In this document: positions 18,573 to 27,880 of the stretch, piece after piece
Numbering within the stretch: position 1 is the stretch's first letter
How the letters are laid out: each line of letters begins with the position of its first letter
NCBI GenBank assembly: GCA_007693685.1
Contig: REDB01000143.1
Coordinates: forward strand, 1 to 35,984
Direction of reading: 5' to 3'
DNA: 35,984 nucleotides
Origin: Oceanospirillales bacterium
Lineage (GTDB): Bacteria; Pseudomonadota; Gammaproteobacteria; Pseudomonadales; Balneatricaceae
Translations under genes and position numbers: made by a program
The notes under the pieces: model-generated
Databases searched by the model: none
What the model was told of the DNA's origin: nothing
What the model saw: only the letters and a program-made list of their open reading frames with translations

Positions 18573-18603
18573 AAAAAAGCCGGCAAACTGTCCGGCTTTT
18601 TTT
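18573..18603 (+). terminator. Rho-independent terminator after lpxC
   Basis: GCCGG (18579-18583) pairs with CCGGC (18592-18596) around an 8-base loop; six A residues before the stem can pair with the run of seven T residues (18597-18603) after it. The A-run makes it potentially bidirectional. It closes the division and lipid A transcription unit and separates it from secA. Confidence 0.93.
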
Positions 18604-18669
18604 CATTCAGGGCTTGAACTATAGCACCTGAAACTCAATTATCTATGGAATTCATAGTAGAATAGTGTC

Positions 18670-18695
18670 TCGTGACTGCGAAGAGCGCAGCACGA
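18670..18695 (+). promoter_or_regulatory. Hairpin in the secA leader
   Basis: TCGTG-type stem: T18670 and CGTG (18671-18674), a bulged A at 18675 and CTGCG (18676-18680) pair with CGCAG (18686-18690), CACG (18691-18694) and A18695, around the loop AAGAG. This gives ten pairs with one bulge, ending 31 bases before the secA ATG. No T-run follows, so it is not a terminator. The bases between it and the ATG show no clear Shine-Dalgarno match. A possible -10 element, TAGAAT (18658-18663), lies just upstream, which would put the hairpin at the very 5' end of the transcript. A regulatory role is inferred. Confidence 0.5.
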
Positions 18696-18726
18696 ATAAC
18701 AACCAATAGACGGTAAAAGTTGAATT

Positions 18727-21465
18727 ATGCTCACATCACTGTTGAAAAAGGTCTTCGGAAGTAAGAACGATCGCGAACTCAAACGTATGAGTCGTATCGT
18801 AAAAGAGATAAATGCATTGGAAGCGCAAATGGAACAGCGCAGTGATGATGAGTTAAAAGCACTCACCGCTAGCTACCGAGAGCGCTACGAAGCAGGTGAT
18901 ACACTCGCTAAGTTGCTTCCAGAAGCCTTCGCAACCGTAAGAGAAGTGTCTCGCCGCGTTATGGGTCTGCGCCATTTTGATGTGCAGATGATCGGGGGTA
19001 TTACCCTACATGACGGTAAAGTCGCTGAGATGAAAACCGGTGAGGGTAAAACGCTAGTAGCAACGCTTGCCGCTTATCTAAACGCGATTAGCGGAAAAGG
19101 AGTTCATGTAGTCACCGTGAACGACTATCTTGCCAGTCGAGATGCTGAGTGGATGAGACCACTTTATGAAGCACTCGGTCTGTCTGTGGGCGTGGTTATC
19201 TCTGGACAAGATAACACCACTAAGCGTGAAGCTTATGCTTGTGATATTACCTACGGTACTAACAACGAATTTGGCTTTGATTATCTGCGCGACAATATGG
19301 CCTTTAGCGCCGAAGACAAAGTTCAGCGCGGTTTTAACTTCGCTATCGTCGATGAGGTTGACTCTATCCTTATCGATGAAGCGCGTACGCCACTGATTAT
19401 TTCGGGTCCTGCTGAAGATAGTTCAGCAATGTATGCCCGAATCAATACGCTGATACCCAAGCTCAAGCAGTTCTTCGGTGAAATCGATGTTAAAGATGAC
19501 ACCCAAGTTATCGATGAACACTTTGTCGTAGATGAGAAAAACCGCACGGTTGAATTAACAGAAGCGGGCCATCAGTTGGTTGAAGATCTGTTAATAGAAG
19601 AAGGGCTGCTTCAAGAAGATGACAGCTTATATGCCTCTGGAAACCTGAACCTGCTTCACCATGTGTTGGCAGGCTTACGTGCTCATTACCTATTCCAAAA
19701 AGATAAAGATTACATCGTACAAAACCAGCAAGTCGTTATCGTTGATGAACACACCGGCCGTATCATGCCGGGTCGTCGTTGGTCAGAAGGTTTACATCAA
19801 GCGGTTGAAGCCAAAGAAGGCGTTAAGATCCAAATGGAAAGCCAAACATTGGCCTCGACCACTTTCCAGAACTACTTCCGTTTGTACGAAAAACTATCCG
19901 GTATGACCGGAACGGCAGATACCGAAGCCTTTGAATTACGTCAGATCTATGGCTTAGATGTGGTGGTTATTCCAACCAACCGTCAAGTACAGCGTACCGA
20001 TTACAATGATTTGGTGTATCTGACTATTGAAGAAAAGTTTAATGCGATCGTTAAAGAGATACGTTACTGCCAAGAGAAGGGTAAGCCTGTTCTGGTTGGT
20101 ACAGCATCGGTAGGCTCGTCTGAAGTGCTATCAAAAATGCTGACTAAAGAGAAAATCCAGCATAACGTACTGAATGCTAAGAACCACGGTCGTGAAGCTA
20201 GCATCATTGCGGATGCAGGGCGCCCTGGTGCAATCACTATCGCTACCAACATGGCGGGTCGTGGTACGGATATTATGTTGGGCGGAAAATTAGAAGCCGA
20301 ATTAGCAGCCTTAGAAAACCCAACACCAGAACAGATTGAAGCCGCCAAAGCCGATTGGCAAAAACGCCATGATCAGGTAGTTGCAGCGGGTGGTTTGCAT
20401 ATTATTGGTACTGAGCGTCATGAATCACGCCGTATTGATAATCAGTTAAGAGGTCGTGCAGGTCGTCAAGGTGACCCAGGTTCATCACGTTTCTTCCTAT
20501 CTATGGAAGATGATTTGATGCGTATCTTTGCTTCAGATCGTATTCGCCAGTTCATGCAAGCCTTGGGAATGGAAAAAGGCGAAGCGATTGAGCACAAGAT
20601 GGTCAGCAACGCCATCGAAAAAGCACAGCGTAAAGTGGAAGGTCGTAACTTCGATATCCGTAAAAACCTGCTTGAGTATGATGATGTTGCTAACGATCAA
20701 CGTCGCGTTATATATGAACAGCGTAATGAGTTGATGTCTAGTAATGACATTTCTGAAACCATTAATGCGGTTCGTGAAGAAATTGTCGAGAACACCATTA
20801 GCGAATACATTGCTCCAGAAAGCTTGGCAGAAACTTGGGATGTTCCAGGCTTAGAGAAAGCGATGCAATCTGAGTTTGCAATCGAACTACCTATCCAGCA
20901 GTGGTTAGATGAAGATACTCAATTACATGAAGAGCCGTTACGTCGTCGTATTCAAGAAGAGGTCAACAGCCGTTACCAAGAAAAAGAAGCCTTGGTAGGT
21001 GCTGAAACCATGCGTCTATTCGAGAAGCAGGTGATGTTGCAGGTGCTGGATACGCTTTGGAAAGAGCATCTACAAACCATGGATCTTCTACGTCAAGGTA
21101 TCCATTTGCGTGGTTATGCACAGAAAAACCCCAAGCAGGAATACAAGCGCGAATCCTTCCAGCTATTCCAAAACTTATTGGAAAATATCAAAAAGGATGT
21201 GGTGCGTATTATTAGTCACGTGAAAGTGCGTGAGCCTGAAGATGTTGAAGCAATCGAGCGTCAGCGTCGTGAAGCAGCAGAGCGTCAAAAAATGAATTTT
21301 GAGCACTCACAAGCCAGTGCGATGCAGCAACATGACCAGCCAGATGCTGCGGGTCAACAAGATAAGCAAGAACCCTTTGTTCGCGATGTGCCTAAGGTAG
21401 GTCGAAATGAACCTTGCCCATGCGGATCAGGTAAAAAATACAAACAATGTCACGGCAAGATTTAA
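18727..21465 (+). CDS. secA: Preprotein translocase ATPase SecA
   Basis: Motor that drives unfolded preproteins through SecYEG. 912 residues, full length. Walker A GEGKT is at 105-109; the DEAD-like Walker B block [17 protein letters not shown] follows near 206; helicase motifs such as [10 protein letters not shown] and [13 protein letters not shown] are present. The C-terminus carries the zinc/SecB-binding motif with Cys897, Cys899, Cys908 and His909. A Gln/Asp-rich linker precedes it. No secM gene lies upstream (only 123 bases after the terminator), so secretion-responsive control, if any, must use another route. Confidence 0.98.
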   Translation: MLTSLLKKVFGSKNDRELKRMSRIVKEINALEAQMEQRSDDELKALTASYRERYEAGDTLAKLLPEAFATVREVSRRVMGLRHFDVQMIGGITLHDGKVAEMKTGEGKTLVATLAAYLNAISGKGVHVVTVNDYLASRDAEWMRPLYEALGLSVGVVISGQDNTTKREAYACDITYGTNNEFGFDYLRDNMAFSAEDKVQRGFNFAIVDEVDSILIDEARTPLIISGPAEDSSAMYARINTLIPKLKQFFGEIDVKDDTQVIDEHFVVDEKNRTVELTEAGHQLVEDLLIEEGLLQEDDSLYASGNLNLLHHVLAGLRAHYLFQKDKDYIVQNQQVVIVDEHTGRIMPGRRWSEGLHQAVEAKEGVKIQMESQTLASTTFQNYFRLYEKLSGMTGTADTEAFELRQIYGLDVVVIPTNRQVQRTDYNDLVYLTIEEKFNAIVKEIRYCQEKGKPVLVGTASVGSSEVLSKMLTKEKIQHNVLNAKNHGREASIIADAGRPGAITIATNMAGRGTDIMLGGKLEAELAALENPTPEQIEAAKADWQKRHDQVVAAGGLHIIGTERHESRRIDNQLRGRAGRQGDPGSSRFFLSMEDDLMRIFASDRIRQFMQALGMEKGEAIEHKMVSNAIEKAQRKVEGRNFDIRKNLLEYDDVANDQRRVIYEQRNELMSSNDISETINAVREEIVENTISEYIAPESLAETWDVPGLEKAMQSEFAIELPIQQWLDEDTQLHEEPLRRRIQEEVNSRYQEKEALVGAETMRLFEKQVMLQVLDTLWKEHLQTMDLLRQGIHLRGYAQKNPKQEYKRESFQLFQNLLENIKKDVVRIISHVKVREPEDVEAIERQRREAAERQKMNFEHSQASAMQQHDQPDAAGQQDKQEPFVRDVPKVGRNEPCPCGSGKKYKQCHGKI

Positions 21466-21502
21466 TCTAGCCTTATCTTATCGTGCCTAAGAGGATAGAT
21501 TC

Positions 21503-22723
21503 ATGGCAGTAGGTGCTGAAAAACAACTGGAACTACATCCGGTTAAAGGGTTTCGTTTAGGAATTGCATCCGCAGGCATTAAAAAGCCCGGTCGTCGAGA
21601 CATTGTTGTGATGGAAGTGCCAGTTGATTCAACCATCGCTGCTGTATTTACTCGCAATCAGTTTTGCGCAGCGCCTGTTGTATTGGCTAAAAAACACCTC
21701 GGAAGCGGTGCATTAACGCGCTACTTTTTGGTTAATACTGGCAATGCGAATGCCGGTACAGGTAAACAAGGTTTACAAGCTGCACTAGACACTTGTGCAG
21801 CCTTAGCAGAGCGCGTCAAAGTTGACGCTGAATCGGTTCTGCCTTTTTCAACCGGTGTCATTGGCGAACCTCTACCGGTAGAAAAAATTGTTTCTGCTTT
21901 AGATGATGCTATCGCTGATCTTGATGAGAATCATTGGTTAGAAGCCGCTCATGGCATTATGACCACTGACACGCGTCCAAAAGGACATAGTGTGGTGATC
22001 GAGCATCAAGGTAAGAAGGTAACTATTACGGGTATTTCTAAAGGCTCAGGCATGATCATGCCTAATATGGCAACTATGCTGGGCTATGTGGCTACCGATG
22101 CTATCGTGGACCAAAACTTATTGCAGCGAATGCTCAGCCAGATTAATGATCAGTCTTTCAATCGCATCACCGTCGATGGTGACACCTCAACGAATGATGC
22201 GTGCATGCTGGTGGCTACCGGTCAAAGTGAAGTTGAAATCACAGATTTAGAGCCAGCGATGATGGACAAGTTTGTGGCTGGCTTACGTGAAGTGATGTTG
22301 GAACTTGCCCATGCCATTGTCAAAGATGGTGAAGGTGCGACAAAGTTTGTTGAAGTACGTGTAGAGCGTGCTGCTAACACCGATGAAGCGCTTAAAGTAG
22401 CCTACACCATTGCGCATTCACCTTTGGTAAAAACCGCACTCTTTGCCAGCGATCCTAATTGGGGACGTATTCTTGCCTGTGTTGGTCGTGCCGGTGTGCC
22501 TGATTTAGACGTTGATGAAGTCAATATCTGGCTAGATGATGTTGCTATTGTCTCTCAGGGTGGGCGTGCTGAATCCTACACTGAGGAGCAGGGGCAAGCG
22601 GTGATGAATAAAGAAGATATTCTGATTCGCGTGTCGCTAAATCGCGGTCAAGTTAAAGATAGCGTATGGACAACTGACTTGTCACACGACTATGTCAAAA
22701 TCAATGCCGAATACCGCTCTTAA
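21503..22723 (+). CDS. argJ: Ornithine acetyltransferase / N-acetylglutamate synthase ArgJ
   Basis: Enzyme of the acetyl-recycling arginine pathway, moving acetyl from N-acetylornithine to glutamate and, in bifunctional forms, also using acetyl-CoA. 406 residues. The precursor self-cleaves between Ala190 and Thr191 in the motif MATMLG, making Thr191 the N-terminal nucleophile. Other blocks: NTGNANAGTG, TTDTRPKG, KGSGMIMPN and DPNWGRILACVGRAG. AGAGGA lies about 8 bases before the ATG. It follows secA by 37 bases with no terminator, as in pseudomonads. Whether it is mono- or bifunctional cannot be told from motifs. Confidence 0.95.
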   Translation: MAVGAEKQLELHPVKGFRLGIASAGIKKPGRRDIVVMEVPVDSTIAAVFTRNQFCAAPVVLAKKHLGSGALTRYFLVNTGNANAGTGKQGLQAALDTCAALAERVKVDAESVLPFSTGVIGEPLPVEKIVSALDDAIADLDENHWLEAAHGIMTTDTRPKGHSVVIEHQGKKVTITGISKGSGMIMPNMATMLGYVATDAIVDQNLLQRMLSQINDQSFNRITVDGDTSTNDACMLVATGQSEVEITDLEPAMMDKFVAGLREVMLELAHAIVKDGEGATKFVEVRVERAANTDEALKVAYTIAHSPLVKTALFASDPNWGRILACVGRAGVPDLDVDEVNIWLDDVAIVSQGGRAESYTEEQGQAVMNKEDILIRVSLNRGQVKDSVWTTDLSHDYVKINAEYRS

Positions 22724-23120
22724 CAGCGCTCTACTGCATGTTGCCGCAGCGGTTATCTATGACCCTGCTGGCAATATCCTTATCGCTCGCCGCCCTGAAC
22801 ATAAGCATAAGGGTGGGTTATGGGAGTTTCCAGGTGGTAAGGTAGAATTGAACGAAAGCGTTTCAGATGCCCTAGCCAGAGAGCTACACGAAGAGTTAGG
22901 CATCAGTGATATCATTTCACAGCCGCTGATTCAAATCACTCACCATTATCCAGAGCGATCCGTACTGCTGGATGTCTATAGCGTAACTTCCTTTAGCGGT
23001 GAAGCCTTAGGCTGCGAAGGTCAACCCATCCAATGGGTCAAACCAGAAGCATTGCTCGACTTTCCCTTTCCTGAAGCTAATCAACCTATTATTGAAGCTG
23101 TCCTTAAACTTAAAGATTAA
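22692..23120 (+). CDS. mutT: MutT-type Nudix hydrolase (8-oxo-dGTP diphosphatase)
   Basis: Small Nudix enzyme, probably cleansing 8-oxo-dGTP from the nucleotide pool. 142 residues; the Nudix box GX5EX7REUXEEXGU is complete, running from GKVELNE to RELHEELGI at roughly residues 48-70. WEFPGGK and PIQWVKPEAL fit MutT rather than other Nudix families. The gene overlaps the end of argJ by 32 bases; ATG 22704 is an alternative start and neither has a visible Shine-Dalgarno, so it may depend on translation of argJ. Pseudomonad MutT can carry a ThiE-like extension; this one does not. Confidence 0.9.
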   Translation: MSKSMPNTALNSALLHVAAAVIYDPAGNILIARRPEHKHKGGLWEFPGGKVELNESVSDALARELHEELGISDIISQPLIQITHHYPERSVLLDVYSVTSFSGEALGCEGQPIQWVKPEALLDFPFPEANQPIIEAVLKLKD

Positions 23121-23231
23121 ATCACCAGCATTACAAATCTTTTGGTTTTTTAATTATTTAAGTTTCTGCAAAACAACTTTTCCTATCTGTTAAATAAATC
23201 ACTTTGATTGTTTTTTGAATTTATCAATATG

Positions 23232-23240
23232 TGGTATAAG
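23232..23240 (+). promoter_or_regulatory. Candidate extended -10 promoter of the chemoreceptor gene
   Basis: TGGTATAAG (23232-23240) matches the extended -10 pattern TGnTATAAT with five of six core matches, 40 bases before the chemoreceptor ATG. A TTGAAT hexamer at 23215-23220 is too close (14-base spacer) to be a normal -35, which fits an extended -10 promoter. I saw no sigma-28 flagellar consensus here. The rest of the 160-base gap after mutT is A/T-rich with no clear terminator. Confidence 0.45.
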
Positions 23241-23280
23241 ACTTTAGTCTCTACCCCTATTCGTTCTTTGAGGATAATTC

Positions 23281-25620
23281 ATGAGTTTACAAAAAAAGCT
23301 GCTATTCATCATCATGGTATTAGCCTTATTGGCAGCGGTTACAGCCAGTGTGTTGATTAGTACAGCGGCTCTAAGGGCTGGCGAATCCCTTCTGAGTGAT
23401 CAAGCACAGCTTCGTGTTGAGATGATTAGTAACTCACAAGAGCAACGCTTAACAAGTTATCTGTCAGTGATAGAGCAGCAGGTTGTTAATCATGCCCAAA
23501 GTGTTCAAGCTAGGAGAGCTGTGGCAGGTTTAGGTTCTGCGTTTCGTGGTTATCGATTGAATGCAGTGGTTCGTAGTCTTGAGGATGCAGATGAAACTGT
23601 TGCTGCGTTAAAAGAATACTTCAGATCGGGTTATGCTCAAGAGTATGCTCGTTTGAATCCCAATCAGTCTTTTGATTTTGCCAGCTACGTAGATTCATTA
23701 GATAAACCATCCTTAGTATTACAGTATTACTATTTAGTCGATTCTGCCGGCAGTTGGACTGACAAAGCCCTAGTTGAAGAGGGCGAAGATAGATCACGTT
23801 ACAGTATTGCCCATCGAGAGTTTAATGCAGCCTTGCGCGAGTTTTCGCAAGCCTATGGTTTTGCAGATCTTTACTATTTAGATGCACAGGGTAATGTGGT
23901 TTATTCACTAAACAAGTTACCTGACTTTGGTGTTTCAGTGGAACATCCTTTATTGATCAATACCGGCCTTCATCAAGTTTTTCAACAAGCAATCCAATTA
24001 AGCTCAGATAGGCAAGCTGCCTTTGCTGATTTTGCACCTTACCCAGCTGCGTTGAACCTACCGAGTGCTTTTATGGCCATGCCGATCTATGAGGTGGGAG
24101 AAACAGAGCCTGCCGGTGTGTTCGCCATCCGATTAGACACTCATCAAATTCAACAAACGTTATCTAATCAGCAAGATCGACAAGCGCTCGGACTAGGCGA
24201 TACGGGTGATACTTATTTGCTAAATCGATCGGGGGTGCTGTTGTCGAGTAAGCGCGAGTTTGATCAAAACACGAGTGAATTTATCGCTCGTCTAACAAGC
24301 TTAACCCCAGATCAAGCTAACTTAGTACAACAACGAAATACCCTATCCGGCATTGTAAGCCTCAATAGTGCTGCCATTCAGCAAGCTCTGTCTGGTGTCA
24401 GTGGAGTTGACCTATACAGTAATGCGCTAGATCAGCTTGTGATAGGCGCTTTTCAACCATTCGATTTTGGTGGGGAGCGCTGGGCGTTAATTACAGAAAT
24501 TGCTGCTGATGAAGCCCTAGCCGCAGTGCCAGAATTACGCAAAGAAGTGGTCAGTTATGCGATAGGTATTACCCTTGCCGTGTTAGCTCTGGCTTTTATA
24601 GCCGCATTATTGATAGCACGTTCTTTAGGTAGACCCGTTGAAGAGTTAAAAGGCAGTATTCAACGCATCCAGCAAACTCGCGATTTAACTCAACAGTGCC
24701 CATTGCAGGGTAAGGATGAGTTTGGACAAATTTCGACAGCACTAAATAGATTACTGCAAGATATCGCTCAATCAGTGACACAAGTGGGTAAAGCTGCTGT
24801 GGTCGTGCATTCATCTTCTTCCGATTTATTAAGAGGATCAGAAGCATCTCAGCAACTGTTGAACCAGCAAACTTTGCGTAACCAGTCAGCAGAAAATCTG
24901 CTATCACAATTGGTTAGCAGTGCGGGTGAGGTCAGTGATCAAGCTAGCACTACACACCATCTGACTCAAACCGCAAACCAAGAGATTGATGACAGTAGCC
25001 AAATTATTCACCGTGTTATTGGTGAAGTTCAAAGTATGGCGGATGGTGTCAGTGGGGCGGCGTCAACTATCACCCAGTTAGCACAAGAGTTTGATCAAAT
25101 ACGCCATGTACTTGAGGTGATCTCGCAACTCGCTGCACAAACCAATCTGTTGGCATTGAATGCCGCAATAGAAGCAGCAAGAGCGGGTGAGCATGGTCGC
25201 GGCTTTGCTGTCGTCGCCGACGAAGTGCGTGGTTTAGCACAGCGTTCGCATGATGCAACTGAACAAATTCAAGCTATTATTGATTCATTACTAGGTAGAA
25301 CGCAGAAGGTGGAGAGTTCGATGCAGACAGAGCAACAACGCTCTGTAGCATTAGCAAGCACTGCCGCAACTGCAGAAACGGCATTAAAAACCATCGGTGA
25401 ATCGTTACAGGCAATCGTGCGTGCAAATCAAGATATCTTAACCATTTCAACTGAGCAGAAAGGGATGACCGATCAACTTGCCAGTGTTCTTCAAGAAGGT
25501 TTTGAAAGTGCACGCATCACACAGCAGCAAGCGGATGAAAATGCCCGATCTAGCGAAAGTTTAGGACAAGTTGCACAAGAACTAAAAGAAACAGCGACAC
25601 AATGGAGAGTTGCTAAATGA
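23281..25620 (+). CDS. Methyl-accepting chemotaxis protein with large periplasmic sensor
   Basis: Transmembrane chemoreceptor that would control CheA through CheW. 779 residues: transmembrane helix 1 at about 7-28, a periplasmic sensor of nearly 400 residues (28-423, size and secondary pattern suggest a double Cache fold, not proven), transmembrane helix 2 at about 424-446, HAMP (about 447-500) and a cytoplasmic signalling domain. The hairpin tip with [18 protein letters not shown] and [15 protein letters not shown] lies near 615-660. No CheR-docking pentapeptide is seen at the C-terminus (ends QWRVAK). GAGGA precedes the ATG. The ligand is unknown; the ATGA-coupled dehydrogenase downstream hints at a hydroxy- or oxo-acid. 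Confidence 0.93.
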   Translation: MSLQKKLLFIIMVLALLAAVTASVLISTAALRAGESLLSDQAQLRVEMISNSQEQRLTSYLSVIEQQVVNHAQSVQARRAVAGLGSAFRGYRLNAVVRSLEDADETVAALKEYFRSGYAQEYARLNPNQSFDFASYVDSLDKPSLVLQYYYLVDSAGSWTDKALVEEGEDRSRYSIAHREFNAALREFSQAYGFADLYYLDAQGNVVYSLNKLPDFGVSVEHPLLINTGLHQVFQQAIQLSSDRQAAFADFAPYPAALNLPSAFMAMPIYEVGETEPAGVFAIRLDTHQIQQTLSNQQDRQALGLGDTGDTYLLNRSGVLLSSKREFDQNTSEFIARLTSLTPDQANLVQQRNTLSGIVSLNSAAIQQALSGVSGVDLYSNALDQLVIGAFQPFDFGGERWALITEIAADEALAAVPELRKEVVSYAIGITLAVLALAFIAALLIARSLGRPVEELKGSIQRIQQTRDLTQQCPLQGKDEFGQISTALNRLLQDIAQSVTQVGKAAVVVHSSSSDLLRGSEASQQLLNQQTLRNQSAENLLSQLVSSAGEVSDQASTTHHLTQTANQEIDDSSQIIHRVIGEVQSMADGVSGAASTITQLAQEFDQIRHVLEVISQLAAQTNLLALNAAIEAARAGEHGRGFAVVADEVRGLAQRSHDATEQIQAIIDSLLGRTQKVESSMQTEQQRSVALASTAATAETALKTIGESLQAIVRANQDILTISTEQKGMTDQLASVLQEGFESARITQQQADENARSSESLGQVAQELKETATQWRVAK

Positions 25621-26591
25621 ACATTGCCATACTAGATGACTATCAAGACCAAGTAAGACATTTAGACTGCTTTGCATTATTAAAAGAGCATGATATTCGA
25701 GTATTAAACGAAACCTATCTCAATCCTCAAGAGTTAGCCAAACATCTTGAAGGTGTTGAAGTGTTGGTGCTGATTCGAGAAAGAACGCAGATCACTGAAG
25801 AGCTGTTAAAGCTGCTTCCAAACTTAAAGTTGATTAGCCAAACAGGGAAAATCAGTAATCACATCGATCCTGTGTTGTGTCAGCGATATGGCGTTGCTAT
25901 TGCGGAAGGTGTCGGGTCGCCGATTGCTCCTTCAGAGTTATGTTGGGCATTGATTATGAATGCCTCACGCCATATCACTCCTTACGTTATGCAATTAAAA
26001 GCCGGTTTTTGGCAGCAATCAGGCACATTAGGTTTAGGTCGAGCCTTAAATGGACAAACCTTGGGTATTTGGGGGTATGGCAAGATAGGACAGCGTATCG
26101 CTCAGTTTGGACGAGCCTTTGGTATGCAAGTGTTGATCTGGGGAAGAGATGCATCAAGAGAAAAGGCTGTAGCCGATGGTTTTCAAGCAGCTGAATCTAA
26201 GGCAGAGTTTTTTTCCTCAGCCGATATCATCAGTCTTCACCTTCGCTTAAATGATGCGACCCGTTACTGTGTGACTGCAAATGATCTGAGCCTTATGAAA
26301 TCTGATGCTCTTATCGTTAATACCAGCCGAGCCGAACTGATCGAACCCGGTGCTTTATTTAAGGCTTTGACGGATGTGCCAACACGAAGGGCTGCATTAG
26401 ATGTGTATGAGCAAGAGCCCGCTTCACTGGAAATAGAGCCATTGATCGGTTTGCCAAATGTACTGGCATCACCCCATTTAGGCTATGTTGAGCAAAATAG
26501 TTATGAACTCTATTTCCGTGTCGCCTTTGAGAATGTTGTCGCTTTCGCCAAAGGCGAGCCGCAGAATCTTGTGGCTAATAGCAGTCAGTAA
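25617..26591 (+). CDS. D-isomer-specific 2-hydroxyacid dehydrogenase family protein
   Basis: NAD(P)-dependent oxidoreductase interconverting a 2-hydroxyacid and a 2-oxoacid. 324 residues: split substrate-binding domain around a Rossmann domain with GYGKIG (153-158). Catalytic residues of the family are present: Arg238 in NTSRAE, an acidic pair in DVYEQEP (about 262-268) and His287 in SPHLGY. It resembles the serA-like branch but lacks the C-terminal ACT domain, so phosphoserine biosynthesis is unlikely. The ATG overlaps the chemoreceptor stop as ATGA, and GGAGAG lies 7 bases upstream, indicating co-translation. The substrate is not known. Confidence 0.88.
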   Translation: MNIAILDDYQDQVRHLDCFALLKEHDIRVLNETYLNPQELAKHLEGVEVLVLIRERTQITEELLKLLPNLKLISQTGKISNHIDPVLCQRYGVAIAEGVGSPIAPSELCWALIMNASRHITPYVMQLKAGFWQQSGTLGLGRALNGQTLGIWGYGKIGQRIAQFGRAFGMQVLIWGRDASREKAVADGFQAAESKAEFFSSADIISLHLRLNDATRYCVTANDLSLMKSDALIVNTSRAELIEPGALFKALTDVPTRRAALDVYEQEPASLEIEPLIGLPNVLASPHLGYVEQNSYELYFRVAFENVVAFAKGEPQNLVANSSQ

Positions 26592-26610
26592 TAACCCTTT
26601 TGCATCTCGA

Positions 26611-26823
26611 TCAATAGCAAGAATTAGGTGTTGAATCCGGATTGATATCGCCAGCGACTTCATCTGGATCAACACCCTGTGCTAACAGAGCTTCGCGAAC
26701 AAAGTTCACCTGCTCACGGATTCTGTCAGCATCATCACCGTATTCATACTTGGTGATATCCACAGGATGAGGCATAAAGGTGAAAGCGATTTTCAATGCA
26801 GTCAGTGTATCTTCGTCAACCAT
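26611..26823 (-). CDS. Small acidic protein of unknown function
   Basis: A 70-residue protein I do not recognise. It is strongly acidic (about 15 Asp/Glu against 5 Lys/Arg), begins MVDEDTLTALKIAFTFMPHP, has a helical-looking middle (DRIREQVNFVREALLAQG) and ends in PNSCY with its only Cys next to last. A good ribosome site (GAGGA, 8 bases before the ATG on the minus strand) and lack of overlap with other genes support it as real. It lies 61 bases downstream of the DHOD-like gene on the same strand, so it may be the last gene of the nifJ unit, and converges with the dehydrogenase gene with a 19-base gap. Confidence 0.7.
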   Translation of the reverse strand: MVDEDTLTALKIAFTFMPHPVDITKYEYGDDADRIREQVNFVREALLAQGVDPDEVAGDINPDSTPNSCY

Positions 26824-26884
26824 TGGTTACTTCCTCAATAATAGCGTATTCAGTAAACATCTAACCCTATCCTAGCATGACAAA

Positions 26885-27877
26885 TTAATAGCGTCCTGTT
26901 TTCAAGAGCTGCACATAACTTGCCCGTTCGTAAAGTGTCGGGTCATTACTGTGAAGATGAGAAAGCACACCTCTGGCTTGCTCTAATGACTCATAAGGAC
27001 TTTCCTCTAACCAGTCACTGACTCCCTTCAGTATCGATTTGAGAGCGTTTGGACCTTGCTGAAGCAGTACGCTACAAAGATGGGTGACATCAGCCCCAGC
27101 CAGCAGCATTTTGACGGCATCATCTGAGGTATGAATACCACCCGTTGCTGCCAGTGTCAGGCGTGTTTTACCAAACAGGATTCCCAACCACCGCATACTG
27201 AGTAACGCGTCTTCTGATCGTGACAGATGAATGCTCGATTGAACTCGAAGCGTGTCAGGATCTATATCAGGTTGATAGAAGCGGTTAAATAGAGACACCC
27301 CGTTAATGCCAGTATCTTCAAGTTGCTTAACAAAATGCCCTAGTGCGCTGAAGAACGGTGATAGCTTAACCATAATAGGGCAGGTGACGGATTCACGTAA
27401 TGCCGAGATTAACTCGATGTAACCTTTTTCCATATCGCTGGCGCTATGCAATGGATCTGCTGCAACATTGTAAATATTCAATTCCAAGGCATCAGCACCT
27501 GCTTCAGTGAGTTGTTTGGCGATTTTGATCCAGCCATCTTGTGAAGTGCCATTAAGACTGGCAATTACCGGAATCGCCAAGCGCTGTTTAAGAGCGTGTA
27601 TTTGCTCTAGATATTGTTCTAACGCATGAGAAGGTTCAGCATGCAGCGGCAGAAAATGTGTCGCTTCGCTGTGACCTATTTCTCTCGATTCCAGCAGTTG
27701 TATCTGTCTAGCATGATGGCTATCCAATTCCTCTTCAAATAGCGAGTACATCACTAGTGCACTGGCTCCTGCATCTTCAAGTTGACAGCAAAGACTGACG
27801 TCACGACTCAAGGGTGATGCCGAGGGAACCAGTGGGTTGGCTAAGGTCATGCCCAGATAGTGTGTTTGTAGGTCCAT
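26885..27877 (-). CDS. Dihydroorotate dehydrogenase-like flavoprotein
   Basis: FMN-binding TIM-barrel protein of the DHOD superfamily, 330 residues. It starts MDLQTHYLGMTLANPLVPSA, has SLNGTSQDGW, a LELNIYN block, MVKLSP, NGVSLFNRFYQPD and a C-terminal phosphate-binding TGGIHTSDDA...LLAGAD region. Members of this branch are commonly annotated as DHOD-like and often sit next to nifJ; they are not the pyrimidine enzymes PyrD. A good AAGGAG site lies 6 bases before the ATG and the gene follows nifJ by 3 bases, so the two are co-translated. A role as an electron-transfer or reductase partner of the pyruvate enzyme is inference. Confidence 0.85.
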   Translation of the reverse strand: MDLQTHYLGMTLANPLVPSASPLSRDVSLCCQLEDAGASALVMYSLFEEELDSHHARQIQLLESREIGHSEATHFLPLHAEPSHALEQYLEQIHALKQRLAIPVIASLNGTSQDGWIKIAKQLTEAGADALELNIYNVAADPLHSASDMEKGYIELISALRESVTCPIMVKLSPFFSALGHFVKQLEDTGINGVSLFNRFYQPDIDPDTLRVQSSIHLSRSEDALLSMRWLGILFGKTRLTLAATGGIHTSDDAVKMLLAGADVTHLCSVLLQQGPNALKSILKGVSDWLEESPYESLEQARGVLSHLHSNDPTLYERASYVQLLKTGRY

Positions 27878-27880
27878 GAC

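Noticed and set aside
18529-18726. A secM-like arrest peptide gene before secA
   Set aside because: No open frame with a signal peptide and arrest motif fits in the space, and a terminator occupies the first part.
23121-23280. Sigma-28 (flagellar) promoter for the chemoreceptor
   Set aside because: I could not find TAAA and GCCGATAA elements at suitable spacing; an extended -10 sigma-70 site fits better.
26885-27877. Pyrimidine biosynthesis enzyme PyrD
   Set aside because: The sequence lacks the features of quinone-linked PyrD and the gene is coupled to nifJ, which is typical of the DHOD-like branch.
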